A stretch of 64,000 nucleotides of DNA from JAAYBF01 sp963716445 (GCA_963716445.1 OY970313.1:558001-622000); one strand, 5' to 3'; shown: positions 14,522-23,966, counted from the stretch's first letter. Made by a program: numbers and translations. The notes: generated by a model from the letters alone, not told the origin.

Positions 14522-15976
14522 GTGGAGCGCACCGTCCGGGCCCCCGTCCACGCCCGTGCCCCGATTCGAGGGCCGAAGCGCCTGCTCGCCCTGCGTTCGG
14601 ACGCTCGCCTCGTCGAGCTCGTCCGTGCGGGCGACGCGGCTGCCTTCGAGGTGCTCTACGAGCGCCACGTCGCCGGCGTGCTCGGATTCTGCCGCCACAT
14701 GCTGGGCTCGCTCGACGAGGCCGAGGACGCCGTCCAGCAGGCGTTCGTCTCGGCCCACGAGGCGATGCTGCGCGGCACGCGCGACATCGCCTTCAAGCCC
14801 TGGCTCTACACGATCGCTCGCAATCGCTGCCTGTCGATGCTGCGCGCCCGGCGCGAGCAGCCTTCGGAGCTGCCGGAGCTGTCGACAGCGGGCCTCAGCG
14901 AGCAGGTCGAGCGGCGCGACGACCTGCGTCAGCTCGTCGCCGATCTCCAGCGCCTTCCCGAGCAGCAGCGGGCGGCCCTCCTGCTCGGCGAGCTCGGCGA
15001 CCTCTCGCATGCGGAGATCGCGGACGTGATCGGCTCCGCGCCCGAGGCGGTCAAGGGTCTCGTGTTCCGCGCCCGTACCGCGCTGGCCGAGCGGCGCGAC
15101 GCCCGCGGCGCCGATTGCGGCGAGATCCGCGTCGAGCTCGCCGCCGCCACCGGCGGTGGGTTGCGACGGGGACGCCTGCGCCACCACGTCGAGAGCTGCC
15201 CCGGTTGCGCCGCCTACCTGGAAGAGATCCGTCGCCAGCGCCAGCTGCTCGGCATCGCCCTGCCGGTCGTTCCGGCCTTGGCGCTGAAGGACAGCGTGCT
15301 GGCGAGCGTCGGAATCGGGGCGGGCTCCGCGGGTGCGGCCGGCGCCACGATCACGGCCGGCACCATGGGTGGGGCAGCCGGTGGCGCCGCGACGCTGGGA
15401 CCCCCGTTGCTCGGTGGCACGCTGGCCAAGGTCGCGGTCGTGGGCGTGATCGCGGCCGGCGGCGCGGGCGTGGCGAGCGAGCTGGCGCGCGACGGCGGCG
15501 ACCGTCCGCGGGTCGCTCCGTCGAGCGAGGTCGGGCCAGTCGGCGCCGGCCGGGAAGCGGCGACTCCTGGCATCGCCGACGAGCGCTCGGGCTCAGGCGC
15601 CTCGCGCGATCGTCGCGCCGGCGCGCGTGGAGCCGAGCGGCGCGAGCTGGGACAGCGCCGCGCCGCCGAGCGGAGCGGCGGCAGGTCTGCCGCCGGCGAT
15701 CCCCGTGGCCTGGCGCGCGGGCGGTCCGGCGAGCGGCGGGGTCGGTCCGGTGCCGCGCCCGGCAGGGCCGTGCGGGGCCGCACTCCGGCCGCCGCACCCG
15801 GTCGGCCTTCACCGCCAGCCAAAGGCGGAGGCAAGGTGGAGACGCAATCGGGAAGGTCGACTCCCGAGGCCAGCGGGGGCACTCGATCCGAGGGGCTCGG
15901 GCGGGCGCCGGACGGAGCCGCCACCCCCCGGGCGGCGCCACCTCCAAAGGCCCAGGAAGCCCCGCTCCCCGAGTGA
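14522..15976 (+). CDS. ECF RNA polymerase sigma factor fused to a zinc-finger, membrane-anchor-like tail
   Basis: 484 aa. Sigma region 2 is at about 39-90 (LYERHVAGVLGFCRHMLGSL, then EAEDAVQQAF) and region 4 at about 135-185 (LPEQQRAALLLGELGDLSHA). A zinc-finger-type motif HHVESCPGC with an upstream Cys (about 199-227) resembles anti-sigma ZAS domains. A Gly/Ala-rich hydrophobic segment (VAVVGVIAAGGAGVASEL) follows, which could span the membrane, and then a long disordered Pro/Arg-rich tail. Having sigma, zinc finger and a possible membrane anchor in one chain suggests self-contained control. The start is GTG 14522; no SD is clear. The next gene is a paralogue. Confidence 0.85.
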   Translation: MERTVRAPVHARAPIRGPKRLLALRSDARLVELVRAGDAAAFEVLYERHVAGVLGFCRHMLGSLDEAEDAVQQAFVSAHEAMLRGTRDIAFKPWLYTIARNRCLSMLRARREQPSELPELSTAGLSEQVERRDDLRQLVADLQRLPEQQRAALLLGELGDLSHAEIADVIGSAPEAVKGLVFRARTALAERRDARGADCGEIRVELAAATGGGLRRGRLRHHVESCPGCAAYLEEIRRQRQLLGIALPVVPALALKDSVLASVGIGAGSAGAAGATITAGTMGGAAGGAATLGPPLLGGTLAKVAVVGVIAAGGAGVASELARDGGDRPRVAPSSEVGPVGAGREAATPGIADERSGSGASRDRRAGARGAERRELGQRRAAERSGGRSAAGDPRGLARGRSGERRGRSGAAPGRAVRGRTPAAAPGRPSPPAKGGGKVETQSGRSTPEASGGTRSEGLGRAPDGAATPRAAPPPKAQEAPLPE

Positions 15977-16028
15977 CGCCTCCCACGCCCGGATTTAGTT
16001 TGGCCGGCGGAGGCGCCAGGTAGGAGAG

Positions 16029-17411
16029 ATGCTCGTGGGACAGGTCACGAGCATCTCCGCGCAGCGCCGGCCGCTCCGCCGGCGAGCGCGGTTGGTGCCG
16101 ATGCGGTCCGACGAGCGGCTCGCGGAGCTGGTCCGGCAAGGCGAGGGCCGCGCCTTCGCGACGCTCTACCGGCGCCACGTCGGCGGAGTGCTCTCCTTCT
16201 GCCGCCACATGCTCGGCTCACAGGCGGAGGCCGAGGAGGTCGTCGAGCGCGCCTTCGTGTCGGCGCGCCTCTACATGGCCGGCGGCGGGCGGGAGATCGC
16301 CTTCAAGCCGTGGATCTACACGATCGCCAGCAACCGCTGCCTCTCGATCCTGCGGGTCCGCCGCGACCAATCCGTCGCGCAGCTGTCGACCGTCGGATTG
16401 CGCGAGGAGGTGGAGCGCCGCGGCGACCTCCGCGAGCTGCTCGAGTCGCTCCACCAGCTGCCGCCGGAGCAGCGCGCCGCGCTCGTCCTGACCGAGATCA
16501 GGAAGCTCTCGCTCGCCGAAGTGGCCGACGTCCTGGGCATCGAGGAGGCGGCCGTGAAGGGGCTGGTGTTCCGAGCGCGCACCGCGCTGGCGGAGACCGG
16601 CGACGCGCAGGGCCTGGCGTCGCTCGACACGCTGCGCCGCCAGCGCAGGCTGCTCGGGCTCGCGCTGCCGGTCACCCCGCCGGCGGGCCTTCAGGAGAGC
16701 GTGATGGCGGCCAGCGGCGCAGGCGCGGCCTCCGCCGCGGCGGCCGGCGGCGCGGCGGTCGGCGGTGTGGCTGCCGGCGGTGGCGGCGCGGCGGTCGGCG
16801 GCTCGTTGCTCGGCGGCGCCGTCGCGAAGGTGGCGGTCATCGCGGTCCTGGCCGGCGGCGCAGGGGTGGGGGCGGAGGCTCAGCGGGATGGCAACAGCCA
16901 CGAGAGCGCGCCTCCGGCGCCGGTCGCCACGCAGCCCGGCGGCGCGGACGGCCGCGATCGCCACGGCATGTCGGGCCTGTCGATGCTCGCCATCGGCCCG
17001 CCGGCTTCTACGGCTCCGAGCGCGGGCCGCGCCGGGGAGCCTGCCGGCGCGCCGACCCAACAAGGAGGAGCCCCGCTCGGATCGGCGCCGGCCGACAGCG
17101 GAGCGGGCGTCCAGACGGTCGTGCCTCCGGGCGGCACGGGGGAGGTCGCGCCGGGTGTCGACCCAGGACCGACGCCGGACCCGCCGCCGTCGCTGTCCGA
17201 TCCTCCTGGAGCGGTTCCCGGCCCACCCATGCCCCGGCTGCCGACATCTCCGAACGGCAACGGCAACGGGAACGGCAATGACAATGGGAAAGGACGCGTG
17301 GTCCCTGAGCTGCCGCCGGTCGTGCCGCCATCGGTGCCGTCGCGGCCGAAGCCGGTCAAGCCGAGGGATATCGTGCCGCCGAGTGCGCTCGAGCCAGCCG
17401 ACCGTCAGTGA
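16029..17411 (+). CDS. ECF sigma factor paralogue lacking the zinc finger
   Basis: 460 aa, clearly paralogous to the preceding gene: LYRRHVGGVLSFCRHMLGSQ in region 2, LPPEQRAALVLTEIRKLSLA in region 4, and LRRQRRLLGLALPVTP after it. Directly after region 4 the ~37-residue segment that holds the Cys/His motif in the upstream paralogue is absent; the two sequences rejoin at 'RRQR'. A Gly/Ala hydrophobic segment (VAKVAVIAVLAGGAGVG) and a long Pro/Gly-rich tail follow. AGGAG at 16022-16026 is only 2 nt from ATG 16029 but 8 nt from GTG 16035, so the true start may be two codons in. Its end overlaps the VOC gene. Confidence 0.85.
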   Translation: MLVGQVTSISAQRRPLRRRARLVPMRSDERLAELVRQGEGRAFATLYRRHVGGVLSFCRHMLGSQAEAEEVVERAFVSARLYMAGGGREIAFKPWIYTIASNRCLSILRVRRDQSVAQLSTVGLREEVERRGDLRELLESLHQLPPEQRAALVLTEIRKLSLAEVADVLGIEEAAVKGLVFRARTALAETGDAQGLASLDTLRRQRRLLGLALPVTPPAGLQESVMAASGAGAASAAAAGGAAVGGVAAGGGGAAVGGSLLGGAVAKVAVIAVLAGGAGVGAEAQRDGNSHESAPPAPVATQPGGADGRDRHGMSGLSMLAIGPPASTAPSAGRAGEPAGAPTQQGGAPLGSAPADSGAGVQTVVPPGGTGEVAPGVDPGPTPDPPPSLSDPPGAVPGPPMPRLPTSPNGNGNGNGNDNGKGRVVPELPPVVPPSVPSRPKPVKPRDIVPPSALEPADRQ

Positions 17412-18039
17412 GATCGTCCTCCCAGCCGATGACTCGCGATGGCGCCAGGCGGGCTTCGACGTCGACGGCGGTGTCGTCCGAGTCGGAACGGTCGATCTCC
17501 GGCTCGCCGGCGCGGACGCCGGCGAGCGGATCGTCAGCTGCGGCGTTTGCGGTATCGCGTCCAGCGATCTGGACGGCCTGCCGATAGCGCGCGCCGACGC
17601 GCCGCCGCCCGGCGACCCCGCCCCCTCGCATCCGAACGGCGTCGTGCGGATCGACCACCTCGTCGCCTTCACGCCCGATCTCGATCGCACCGTCGCCGCC
17701 GGAGAGGCGCTCGGCCTCGACCTACGCCGGATCCGGGAGGAGCCGGCCCCGGCCGGCTCGCCGCGGCAGGCGTTCTTCCGTCTCGGCGAGCTGATCCTCG
17801 AGATCGCCCAGGCTCCGGCGGGCTCGCCGGTCCGCGGCGACGCCCCCGCTCGCTTCTACGGCCTGGCGTTCGCGGTCGAGGACATCGACGCCACCGTCGC
17901 GGCCCTCGGCGACCTCGCGAGCGAGCCACGCGACGCCGTCCAGCCCGGCCGCCGCATCGCGACCGTGCGCAAGGAGGCCGGCCTCGGGCTCCCGGTCGCG
18001 TTCATGACGCCGCGCCCTGTAGAGCGCCCGGCCGGGTAG
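17383..18039 (+). CDS. VOC/glyoxalase-like protein
   Basis: About 218 aa from GTG 17383, which overlaps the sigma-factor stop by 29 bp and suggests coupled translation. The conserved N-terminus SEIVLPADDSRWRQAGFDVD begins a few residues later, so an unusual start near 17404 cannot be excluded. The core has one VOC module: IDHLVAFTPDLDRTVAAGEA, then LELILEIAQ-like FRLGELILEIAQ, FYGLAFAVEDIDAT and PVAFMTPRP. VOC proteins include metal enzymes and binding proteins; no metal site is assured here. Function unknown. Confidence 0.8.
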   Translation: MRSSQPTVSEIVLPADDSRWRQAGFDVDGGVVRVGTVDLRLAGADAGERIVSCGVCGIASSDLDGLPIARADAPPPGDPAPSHPNGVVRIDHLVAFTPDLDRTVAAGEALGLDLRRIREEPAPAGSPRQAFFRLGELILEIAQAPAGSPVRGDAPARFYGLAFAVEDIDATVAALGDLASEPRDAVQPGRRIATVRKEAGLGLPVAFMTPRPVERPAG

Positions 18040-18042
18040 CCT
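18037..18042 (+). promoter_or_regulatory. -10 box TAGCCT before the 100-aa protein
   Basis: TAGCCT overlaps the VOC stop codon and ends 9 nt before ATG 18052, a leaderless arrangement. Confidence 0.4.
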
Positions 18043-18051
18043 GAGCGGGCA

Positions 18052-18354
18052 ATGGACCCGGCCGCCGTGCGAAACAGGCTCCTGATCGCCACCGGCATGT
18101 GGCGCGAGACGACCGAGGACCCGCTACCGAAGCTGCCGCCGGGCGATCCGCTCGAGCAGATCGAGGGATTCGAGCTCCAGGTCGTGGAGCTGATGTTCGC
18201 GGAGGCGACGGCGGAGAACGCGAAGGACGTCGCGGACAAGACCTGGGACCTCGTCCACGACCGGCCCGACGAGAACCCGGTCAAGCAGCGCGTGGTGGAG
18301 GGCCACGAGCATCTCGCCAGGCTCTCCGCGGAGGACCGGCCGGCTACCGAGTAG
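18052..18354 (+). CDS. Hypothetical protein (100 aa)
   Basis: An acidic, probably helical cytoplasmic protein (RNRLLIATGMWRETTEDPLP at the start; FELQVVELMFAEATAENAKD in the middle). No signal or membrane segment. Codon use matches its neighbours. It ends 5 bp before the SpoIIE-type gene and may be co-transcribed with it, so it could be a small partner of that signalling protein. I do not recognise the family. Confidence 0.7.
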   Translation: MDPAAVRNRLLIATGMWRETTEDPLPKLPPGDPLEQIEGFELQVVELMFAEATAENAKDVADKTWDLVHDRPDENPVKQRVVEGHEHLARLSAEDRPATE

Positions 18355-18359
18355 CGCCA

Positions 18360-20933
18360 TTGGCAGAGTCGCCGGAGCTCTTCAGCCGCGGCCTGATGGC
18401 GCGGTCGCTCGCCTACCTCTTCACCGGAGGCGCGCTCGTCGGCTGCCTGACGCTGGTCTTCCCCCACGACCCCGCGGTCCAGGAGGGCCCGCTCTACGGG
18501 CTCGCGGCGTGCGCCGTCGCGATCGGGCTCGTGGTGCTCTGGCGATCGGATGCGATGCCCTCCTGGGGCATGCATGTCGCGCTCGCCGCGGGCAGCCTGA
18601 TCCTGGCGGCTAGCAACTACTTCGTCGGCCCGAGCGGGCTCTACCTCGTGATCTTCACCTGGACCGGCCTCTACGCGTTCTACTTCTACCGGCCGCCGGT
18701 CGCGCTCGCTCACCTCGGCCTGATCGGCCTCGCCTATCTGGTCGTGCTGGTCGTCCAGGAGCCGCCGAGCCCGATCGTGCGCTGGATCCTGGCGATCGGG
18801 ACGCCGGGCCTCGCCGGGCTGATGGTCTCGACGCTGCTCGACCGTGTCCGCCGCGAGGCCGCGCAGTCGGCGCGTCAGGAGCGGGTGCTGCGCGAGAGCG
18901 AGGGGCGCACCCGGGCGATCGTCGACAGCGCCCCGGATCCCTTCCTCGTGATCGCCGAGGACGGCACGATCCTGTCCTGGAACCCGGCCGCCGAGCGGAC
19001 GTTCGGCTGGTCGGCCGACGAGGCGATCGGACAGCCCGTGCGCGACCTGATCGTCGCGCCCGACGACCGGGAGGCCCATGACCAGCGCCGCCGCGAGGAG
19101 TTCTCGCGCGTCGACGGCGAGACGCGTCCCTCGCGCCGCGAGGTCAGCCTGTTGCGCCGCGACGGCGACCGCTTCCTCGCCGAGGTCAGCTATGCCCGCG
19201 TGCGCGCCGCGGAGCGACCGCTGCTCGCCTGCTTCATCCAGGATCTCAGCGACCGCGAGGAGCGCGAGCGGGAGCGCGAGCAGCTCTACCGCGAGCAGGC
19301 CGCCCGCGAGGAGGCCGAGCAGATGGCCGGCATCGTCCACGGCCTCCAGGTGCTGCTCGACGTCGCGCTGGCGCACAACCGCCTCGACGAGATGCTCGAG
19401 GCGCTGCTGCCACGCGTCTGCGAGGTCGTCAACGCGGAGGGGGCGGCTGTGCTGCTGAGCGAGGAGGACGGCTCGCTGACGCTGCGTGCGTCGATGTTCG
19501 GCCCGGTCGGCGAGGAGCGCCTGCGGATCGCGCTCGGAGAGGGGATCGCCGGTCGCGTCGCGCGCGACAAGCAGCCGCTGCTGGTGCAGGATCCCGACCC
19601 GTCGGAGGTCGCCGACCCGGCGCTGCACGGGCTGCATTCGATCCTCGGCGTGCCGCTGCTCGCCGGAGGCGCCGTCGCCGGCGTGCTCCAGGTCGGCGTC
19701 CCGGCTCCGCGCCGCTTCTCCGAGGACGACCTGCTGCTGCTCGGCCTCGCCGCCGACCGCGTGGCCCTGGCGATCGACCACCTGCGCGTCTACGAGCGCG
19801 AGCATCGGATCGCCGAGACGCTCCAGCGCAGCCTGCTCCCGGAGCGGATGCCGCGCCTGCCCGGTCTCGAGGTCGCCGCGCGCTATCAGCCCGCGGCGAG
19901 CGAGTCGGAGGTCGGCGGCGACTGGTACGACGTGATCGCGATGCCCGGCGGGCGCGTCGGCCTCGTGATGGGCGACGTCGCCGGCAAGGGGCTGGCGGCG
20001 GCGTCGATGGTCGGCCGGCTGCGCAGCGCGATGCGCGCGTACGCGCTCGAGGGCCATGAGCCGGCCCAGGTGGTCGACCGGCTCAACCAGCTCGTCTGGT
20101 CGGAGGTCGATCACGGCCAGATGACGACGCTGCTGTACGCCGTGCTGGACGCCTCCGACGGAGTGGTCACCTGGGTCAACGCCGGCCACCTGCCGATGCT
20201 GGCGGTCACGAGCGACGGCATCGCCCGCTTCCTCGACGGTCCGAGCTCGGTGCCGCTCGGCGTCATGTCCTACCCGGCCTACGAGGCGGTCGAGACCCCG
20301 ATGCCGGTCGGCGGCACCGTCCTGCTCTACACCGACGGACTCATCGAGCGGCCGGGCGAGCTGCTCGACGACGGCCTCGAGCGGCTCGCCGCCGCCGCGC
20401 GCGGCGAGCGTGGCGGCGCCGAGGAGCTGTGCGACAACGTCCTCGACGCCCTCGTGCCCGCCGGCGGCGCGTCGGACGACGTCGCGCTGCTGGCGCTGCG
20501 CAGCCCGCGCCTCACGGAGCGCTTCAGCCTCGAGCTCGGCTCCGACCCCGGCGAGCTGGCGGCGATGCGATCGCTGATGCGTCGCTGGCTGCGCCACGCC
20601 GAGAGCAGCGACGCCGAGATCGCCGAGATCCTGACCGCGACCGGCGAGGCGGCGGCGAACGCGATCGAGCACGGTGGAGCGATCGCCGGCGGACCGCCGT
20701 TCGAGGTGGTCGGGGCGCTCGACGACGGGGCCGTCGAGATAACGGTGAGCGACAAGGGGTCCTGGCGCGCCGGCACGCGCGTCGAGGGCGGTCGCGGGTT
20801 GATCCTGATGCGCGCCCTGATGGACTCGGTCGACGTGGACCCCGGTCCCGACGGCACGACGGTCCGGATGCGCCGCAACATCGGCGCCGGCGCCGGCCGG
20901 ACGGCCGAGCCGGTCGCCGAGCCGAGCGAGTAG
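18360..20933 (+). CDS. Membrane PAS-GAF-SpoIIE phosphatase with C-terminal anti-sigma (RsbW-like) kinase domain
   Basis: 857 aa from TTG 18360 (ATG 18396 is the alternative). About five to six membrane segments lie in residues 12-165. A PAS domain follows (IVDSAPDPFLVIAEDGTILS, about 180-300), a short coiled coil, and a GAF domain (about 320-480). The PP2C/SpoIIE phosphatase (about 490-710) has its metal sites in GGDWYDVI, GDVAGKGLAAASM and SDDVALL. The C-terminal GHKL ATPase (about 725-850) has the N-box GEAAANAIEHGG and GRGLILMRALMDSVDV. This architecture controls partner-switching of sigma factors: the phosphatase reactivates an anti-anti-sigma factor and the kinase domain antagonises it. 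The twin ECF sigma genes just upstream suggest local regulatory wiring, which is inference. Confidence 0.93.
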   Translation: MAESPELFSRGLMARSLAYLFTGGALVGCLTLVFPHDPAVQEGPLYGLAACAVAIGLVVLWRSDAMPSWGMHVALAAGSLILAASNYFVGPSGLYLVIFTWTGLYAFYFYRPPVALAHLGLIGLAYLVVLVVQEPPSPIVRWILAIGTPGLAGLMVSTLLDRVRREAAQSARQERVLRESEGRTRAIVDSAPDPFLVIAEDGTILSWNPAAERTFGWSADEAIGQPVRDLIVAPDDREAHDQRRREEFSRVDGETRPSRREVSLLRRDGDRFLAEVSYARVRAAERPLLACFIQDLSDREEREREREQLYREQAAREEAEQMAGIVHGLQVLLDVALAHNRLDEMLEALLPRVCEVVNAEGAAVLLSEEDGSLTLRASMFGPVGEERLRIALGEGIAGRVARDKQPLLVQDPDPSEVADPALHGLHSILGVPLLAGGAVAGVLQVGVPAPRRFSEDDLLLLGLAADRVALAIDHLRVYEREHRIAETLQRSLLPERMPRLPGLEVAARYQPAASESEVGGDWYDVIAMPGGRVGLVMGDVAGKGLAAASMVGRLRSAMRAYALEGHEPAQVVDRLNQLVWSEVDHGQMTTLLYAVLDASDGVVTWVNAGHLPMLAVTSDGIARFLDGPSSVPLGVMSYPAYEAVETPMPVGGTVLLYTDGLIERPGELLDDGLERLAAAARGERGGAEELCDNVLDALVPAGGASDDVALLALRSPRLTERFSLELGSDPGELAAMRSLMRRWLRHAESSDAEIAEILTATGEAAANAIEHGGAIAGGPPFEVVGALDDGAVEITVSDKGSWRAGTRVEGGRGLILMRALMDSVDVDPGPDGTTVRMRRNIGAGAGRTAEPVAEPSE

Positions 20934-20963
20934 AGCCGAGTTGGCCAGCCAGCCAGGCTTCGC

Positions 20964-20969
20964 TACGCT
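20964..20969 (+). promoter_or_regulatory. -10 box TACGCT of the flavin monooxygenase
   Basis: TACGCT lies 7 nt before GTG 20977, favouring that codon over the upstream in-frame TTG 20941. Confidence 0.5.
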
Positions 20970-20976
20970 GCCGGTT

Positions 20977-22365
20977 GTGTCCTCGACCGGCCCTCGCGTG
21001 TGCGTCATCGGCGCCGGAAGCTCCGGCATCGCCAGCTGCCAGGTGCTGAACGCGCGCGGGATCGAGTTCGACTGCTTCGAGACCGGCTCCGGCGTCGGGG
21101 GCAACTGGCGCTACGGCAACGACAACGGCATGTCGTCGGCCTACGAGTCGCTGTTCATCAACACGTCGCGCAAGATCATGGAGTACGCGACCTTCCCGAT
21201 GCCGAAGGACTATCCGGACTACCCCCACCACTCGCAGATCGCGGCGTACTTCGACGACTACGTCGACCACTTCGGCTTCCGCGACAAGATCCGCTTCCGC
21301 ACCGAGGTGACGCGCGTCGCGCCCGCGCCCGAGGGCGGCTGGGACGTCACGGCGCGCGCGGTCGACGGCGGCGACGAGCACACTTCCCGCTACGACGCGG
21401 TGATGGTCGCCAACGGCCACCATTGGGATCCGCGCTGGCCGGAGCCTGAGTTCCCCGGTGAGCTCGACGACTCCGTCGACGTCACCCACGCCCACTACTA
21501 CCGAGATCCGGAGGGCTACGAGGACAAGAACGTGCTCGTGCTGGGGATCGGCAACTCGGCCTGCGACATCGCGGTCGAGACCTCGCGCGTCTCGCGCATG
21601 ACCTACCTGGCGATGCGTCGCGGCGCCTGGATCGTTCCGAAGTACGTCGGCTCGAAGCCCGCCGACGAGCTCGCCCCGCGCTGGGCGGCGACCTACCTCC
21701 CCTTCTGGCTCCAGCGCTTCTTCCTCCAGCTGATGATCAACCGCGTGCAGGGAGACCCGACCGAGTTCGGCCTGCCGAAGCCGGACCACCGGATCGCCGA
21801 GGCCCACCCGACCGTCTCGTCGGACCTGCTGCCGCGGATCGGCCATGGGCGGATCAAGGTCAAGCCGAACATCCAGCGACTCGAGGGCGACTCGGTCCGC
21901 TTCGTCGACGGGTCGGTCGAGAAGATCGACAAGGTCGTCTACTGCACGGGCTACAAGATCAGCTTCCCCTTCCTCGATCATCAGCTGCTCGACCCGTCGG
22001 GCGACAACCGCATCGAGCTCTACCGGCGCGTCGTCCATCCCGACCTCGCGGGCCTGTACTTCGTCGGCCTGATCCAGCCGCTCGGCGCGATCATGCCGAT
22101 CGCCGAGCTGCAGTCGGAGTGGATCGCGGACGTGGTGCAGGGCAAGGTCACGCTTCCGAGCCGGTCCGAGACGGCGCGCGAGATCGCGCGCGAGCAGGCG
22201 GCGATGCGCAAGCGCTACGTCGCTTCGAAGCGCCATACGATCCAAGTCGACTACTGGCCCTACCTGCGCCAGCTCGAGCAGGAGCGCGAACGGCGGCGGG
22301 CGCCGGCCGCCGACCCGCCGGACAGCAGCCCGGGCCCGCGCGAGCGCGAGCTCCAGACGGCGTGA
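20977..22365 (+). CDS. Flavin-containing monooxygenase (FMO/BVMO type)
   Basis: 462 aa. The FAD-binding motif VIGAGSSGIAS is near residues 10-20, preceding CFETGSGVGGNWRYGN. The NADPH-binding motif VLGIGNSACDIAVE is near 187-200. The FMO fingerprint region reads FPGELDDSVDVTHAHYYRDP, a variant of FxGxxxHxxx. The family hydroxylates nucleophilic N/S atoms or performs Baeyer-Villiger oxidations. GTG 20977 gives the family-like N-terminus VSSTGPRVCVIG. The aldehyde dehydrogenase starts 17 bp after its stop, suggesting an operon that oxidises a ketone or alcohol to an acid. Substrate unknown. Confidence 0.9.
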   Translation: MSSTGPRVCVIGAGSSGIASCQVLNARGIEFDCFETGSGVGGNWRYGNDNGMSSAYESLFINTSRKIMEYATFPMPKDYPDYPHHSQIAAYFDDYVDHFGFRDKIRFRTEVTRVAPAPEGGWDVTARAVDGGDEHTSRYDAVMVANGHHWDPRWPEPEFPGELDDSVDVTHAHYYRDPEGYEDKNVLVLGIGNSACDIAVETSRVSRMTYLAMRRGAWIVPKYVGSKPADELAPRWAATYLPFWLQRFFLQLMINRVQGDPTEFGLPKPDHRIAEAHPTVSSDLLPRIGHGRIKVKPNIQRLEGDSVRFVDGSVEKIDKVVYCTGYKISFPFLDHQLLDPSGDNRIELYRRVVHPDLAGLYFVGLIQPLGAIMPIAELQSEWIADVVQGKVTLPSRSETAREIAREQAAMRKRYVASKRHTIQVDYWPYLRQLEQERERRRAPAADPPDSSPGPRERELQTA

Positions 22366-22382
22366 CCAACGAGGAGGAAGCC

Positions 22383-23966
22383 GTGCCCGACACAGCCAAG
22401 GACAGCAGCCCCGCCGACCAGGCGGCCGCGAACGGAAGCGCCGCGTCGAACGGGGCCTCCCCGGGCGCCGGTCGCGAGCGGATCGAGGTCGAGAACCCGG
22501 CCACCGGTCAGATCGCCGGCAGCGTGCCGCGGATGCTCCCCGACGACGTGGCGCCGATGGTCGCGCGTGCCCGCGCGGCGCAGCCGGCGTGGTGGGGGCT
22601 CGGCTTCGACGGCCGCGCGCGGGTGCTCAAGCGCGCCCAGAAGTGGGTGCTCGACAACAGCGACCGGATCATCGACACGATCGTCTCCGAGACCGGCAAG
22701 ACGCGTGACGACGCCCAGCTCGCCGAGGTCGGCTACGCGGCCGGCGCCTTCGGCTTCTGGGCCAAGAACGCCGAGAAGCACCTGCGCGACGATAAGGTCC
22801 GCGTCAGCTCGCCGATGCTGCTCGGCAAGAAGGCGACGATCCGCTATCGCCCGCGCGGCGTGATCGGCGTGATCGGCCCGTGGAACTACCCGCTCGTCAA
22901 CTCCTTCGGCGACGCGATCCCGGCGCTCGCGGCAGGCAACGCCGTAATCCTCAAGCCGTCCGAGGTGACGCCGCTGACCTCGCTGCTGATGGCCGAGATG
23001 TTCGCCGACGTCGGCGCGCCCGAGGGGATCTACCAGGTGCTCACCGGCCTCGGCGACGTCGGCGCCGAGCTGATCGACCACGTCGACTTCATCATGTTCA
23101 CGGGGTCGACCGCGACGGGGAAGAAGGTCGCCGAGCGCGCCGCGAAGACGCTGACGCCGGTCGGCCTCGAGCTCGGCGGCAAGGACCCGATGATCGTGCT
23201 CGCCGACGCCGACGTCGAGAAGGCCGCCAACGCCGCGACCTACTACTCGATGCAGAACGGCGGCCAGACCTGCATCTCGGTCGAGCGCGTCTACGTCGAG
23301 GAGCCGATCTACGACGACTTCGTCAAGCGCGTCACCGACAAGGTGTCGAAGCTGCGTCAGGGAGTGCCGCAGGCGGCCGGCTCCGTCGACGTCGGCGCGG
23401 TGACGTTCGACAAGCAGGCGGAGATCGTCGAGTCGCATGTCGAGGACGCGCGCGCCAAGGGCGCCCGCGTGGTCGTCGGCGGCAAGCGCAGGGAGGGTCC
23501 CGGCCGCTTCTTCGAGCCGACGGTCCTGCTCGACGTCGACCACTCGATGGACTGCATGACGCAGGAGACCTTCGGTCCGACGCTGCCGATCATGAAGGTC
23601 GCCGACGCCGAGGAGGCGCTGCGGCTCGCCAACGACTCGCAGTACGGGCTGCAGGCCTCGGTCTGGACCAGGGACGCCGCCCGCGGCGAGCAGATCGCCA
23701 GCCGGATCGAGTCGGGCGTCGCGAACGTCAACGAGCACCTGATCAGCTACGTCGCCCTCGAGCTGCCGATGGGCGGCTGGAAGGAGTCGGGGATCGGCAC
23801 CCGCCACGGCTCCGACGGGATCCGCAAGTTCACCCGCCAGCAGTCCTCGGTCGTCTCGCGGTTCGGGATGAAGCGCGAGCTGTTCATGTTCCCGTACTCG
23901 AAGCGCTCGGCGGGCCTGATCGGGCGCTTCCTGAAGCTCGTGTACGGACGCGGCTCGCGCGAGTAG
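22383..23966 (+). CDS. Aldehyde dehydrogenase family protein
   Basis: 527 aa from GTG 22383, with SD GAGGAGGA 8 nt upstream. The first ~35 residues are an Ala/Ser-rich extension, then the ALDH fold: GPWNYPLVNSFGDAIPALAA, FTGSTATGKKVAERAAKT, the general base Glu in LELGGKDP (about 262) and the catalytic Cys in NGGQTCISVERV (about 296). The C-terminus has QETFGPTLPIMKV and a basic tail. It oxidises an aldehyde with NAD(P)+. Coupling to the upstream flavin monooxygenase suggests the two act on one degradation route; the substrate is not evident. Confidence 0.92.
   Translation: MPDTAKDSSPADQAAANGSAASNGASPGAGRERIEVENPATGQIAGSVPRMLPDDVAPMVARARAAQPAWWGLGFDGRARVLKRAQKWVLDNSDRIIDTIVSETGKTRDDAQLAEVGYAAGAFGFWAKNAEKHLRDDKVRVSSPMLLGKKATIRYRPRGVIGVIGPWNYPLVNSFGDAIPALAAGNAVILKPSEVTPLTSLLMAEMFADVGAPEGIYQVLTGLGDVGAELIDHVDFIMFTGSTATGKKVAERAAKTLTPVGLELGGKDPMIVLADADVEKAANAATYYSMQNGGQTCISVERVYVEEPIYDDFVKRVTDKVSKLRQGVPQAAGSVDVGAVTFDKQAEIVESHVEDARAKGARVVVGGKRREGPGRFFEPTVLLDVDHSMDCMTQETFGPTLPIMKVADAEEALRLANDSQYGLQASVWTRDAARGEQIASRIESGVANVNEHLISYVALELPMGGWKESGIGTRHGSDGIRKFTRQQSSVVSRFGMKRELFMFPYSKRSAGLIGRFLKLVYGRGSRE

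Noticed and set aside
17856..21104. 1082-aa open frame antisense to the SpoIIE-type gene
   Set aside because: High GC leaves antisense frames open. The composition is Arg/Ala/His-rich with no motif, and the sense frame has four recognisable domains.
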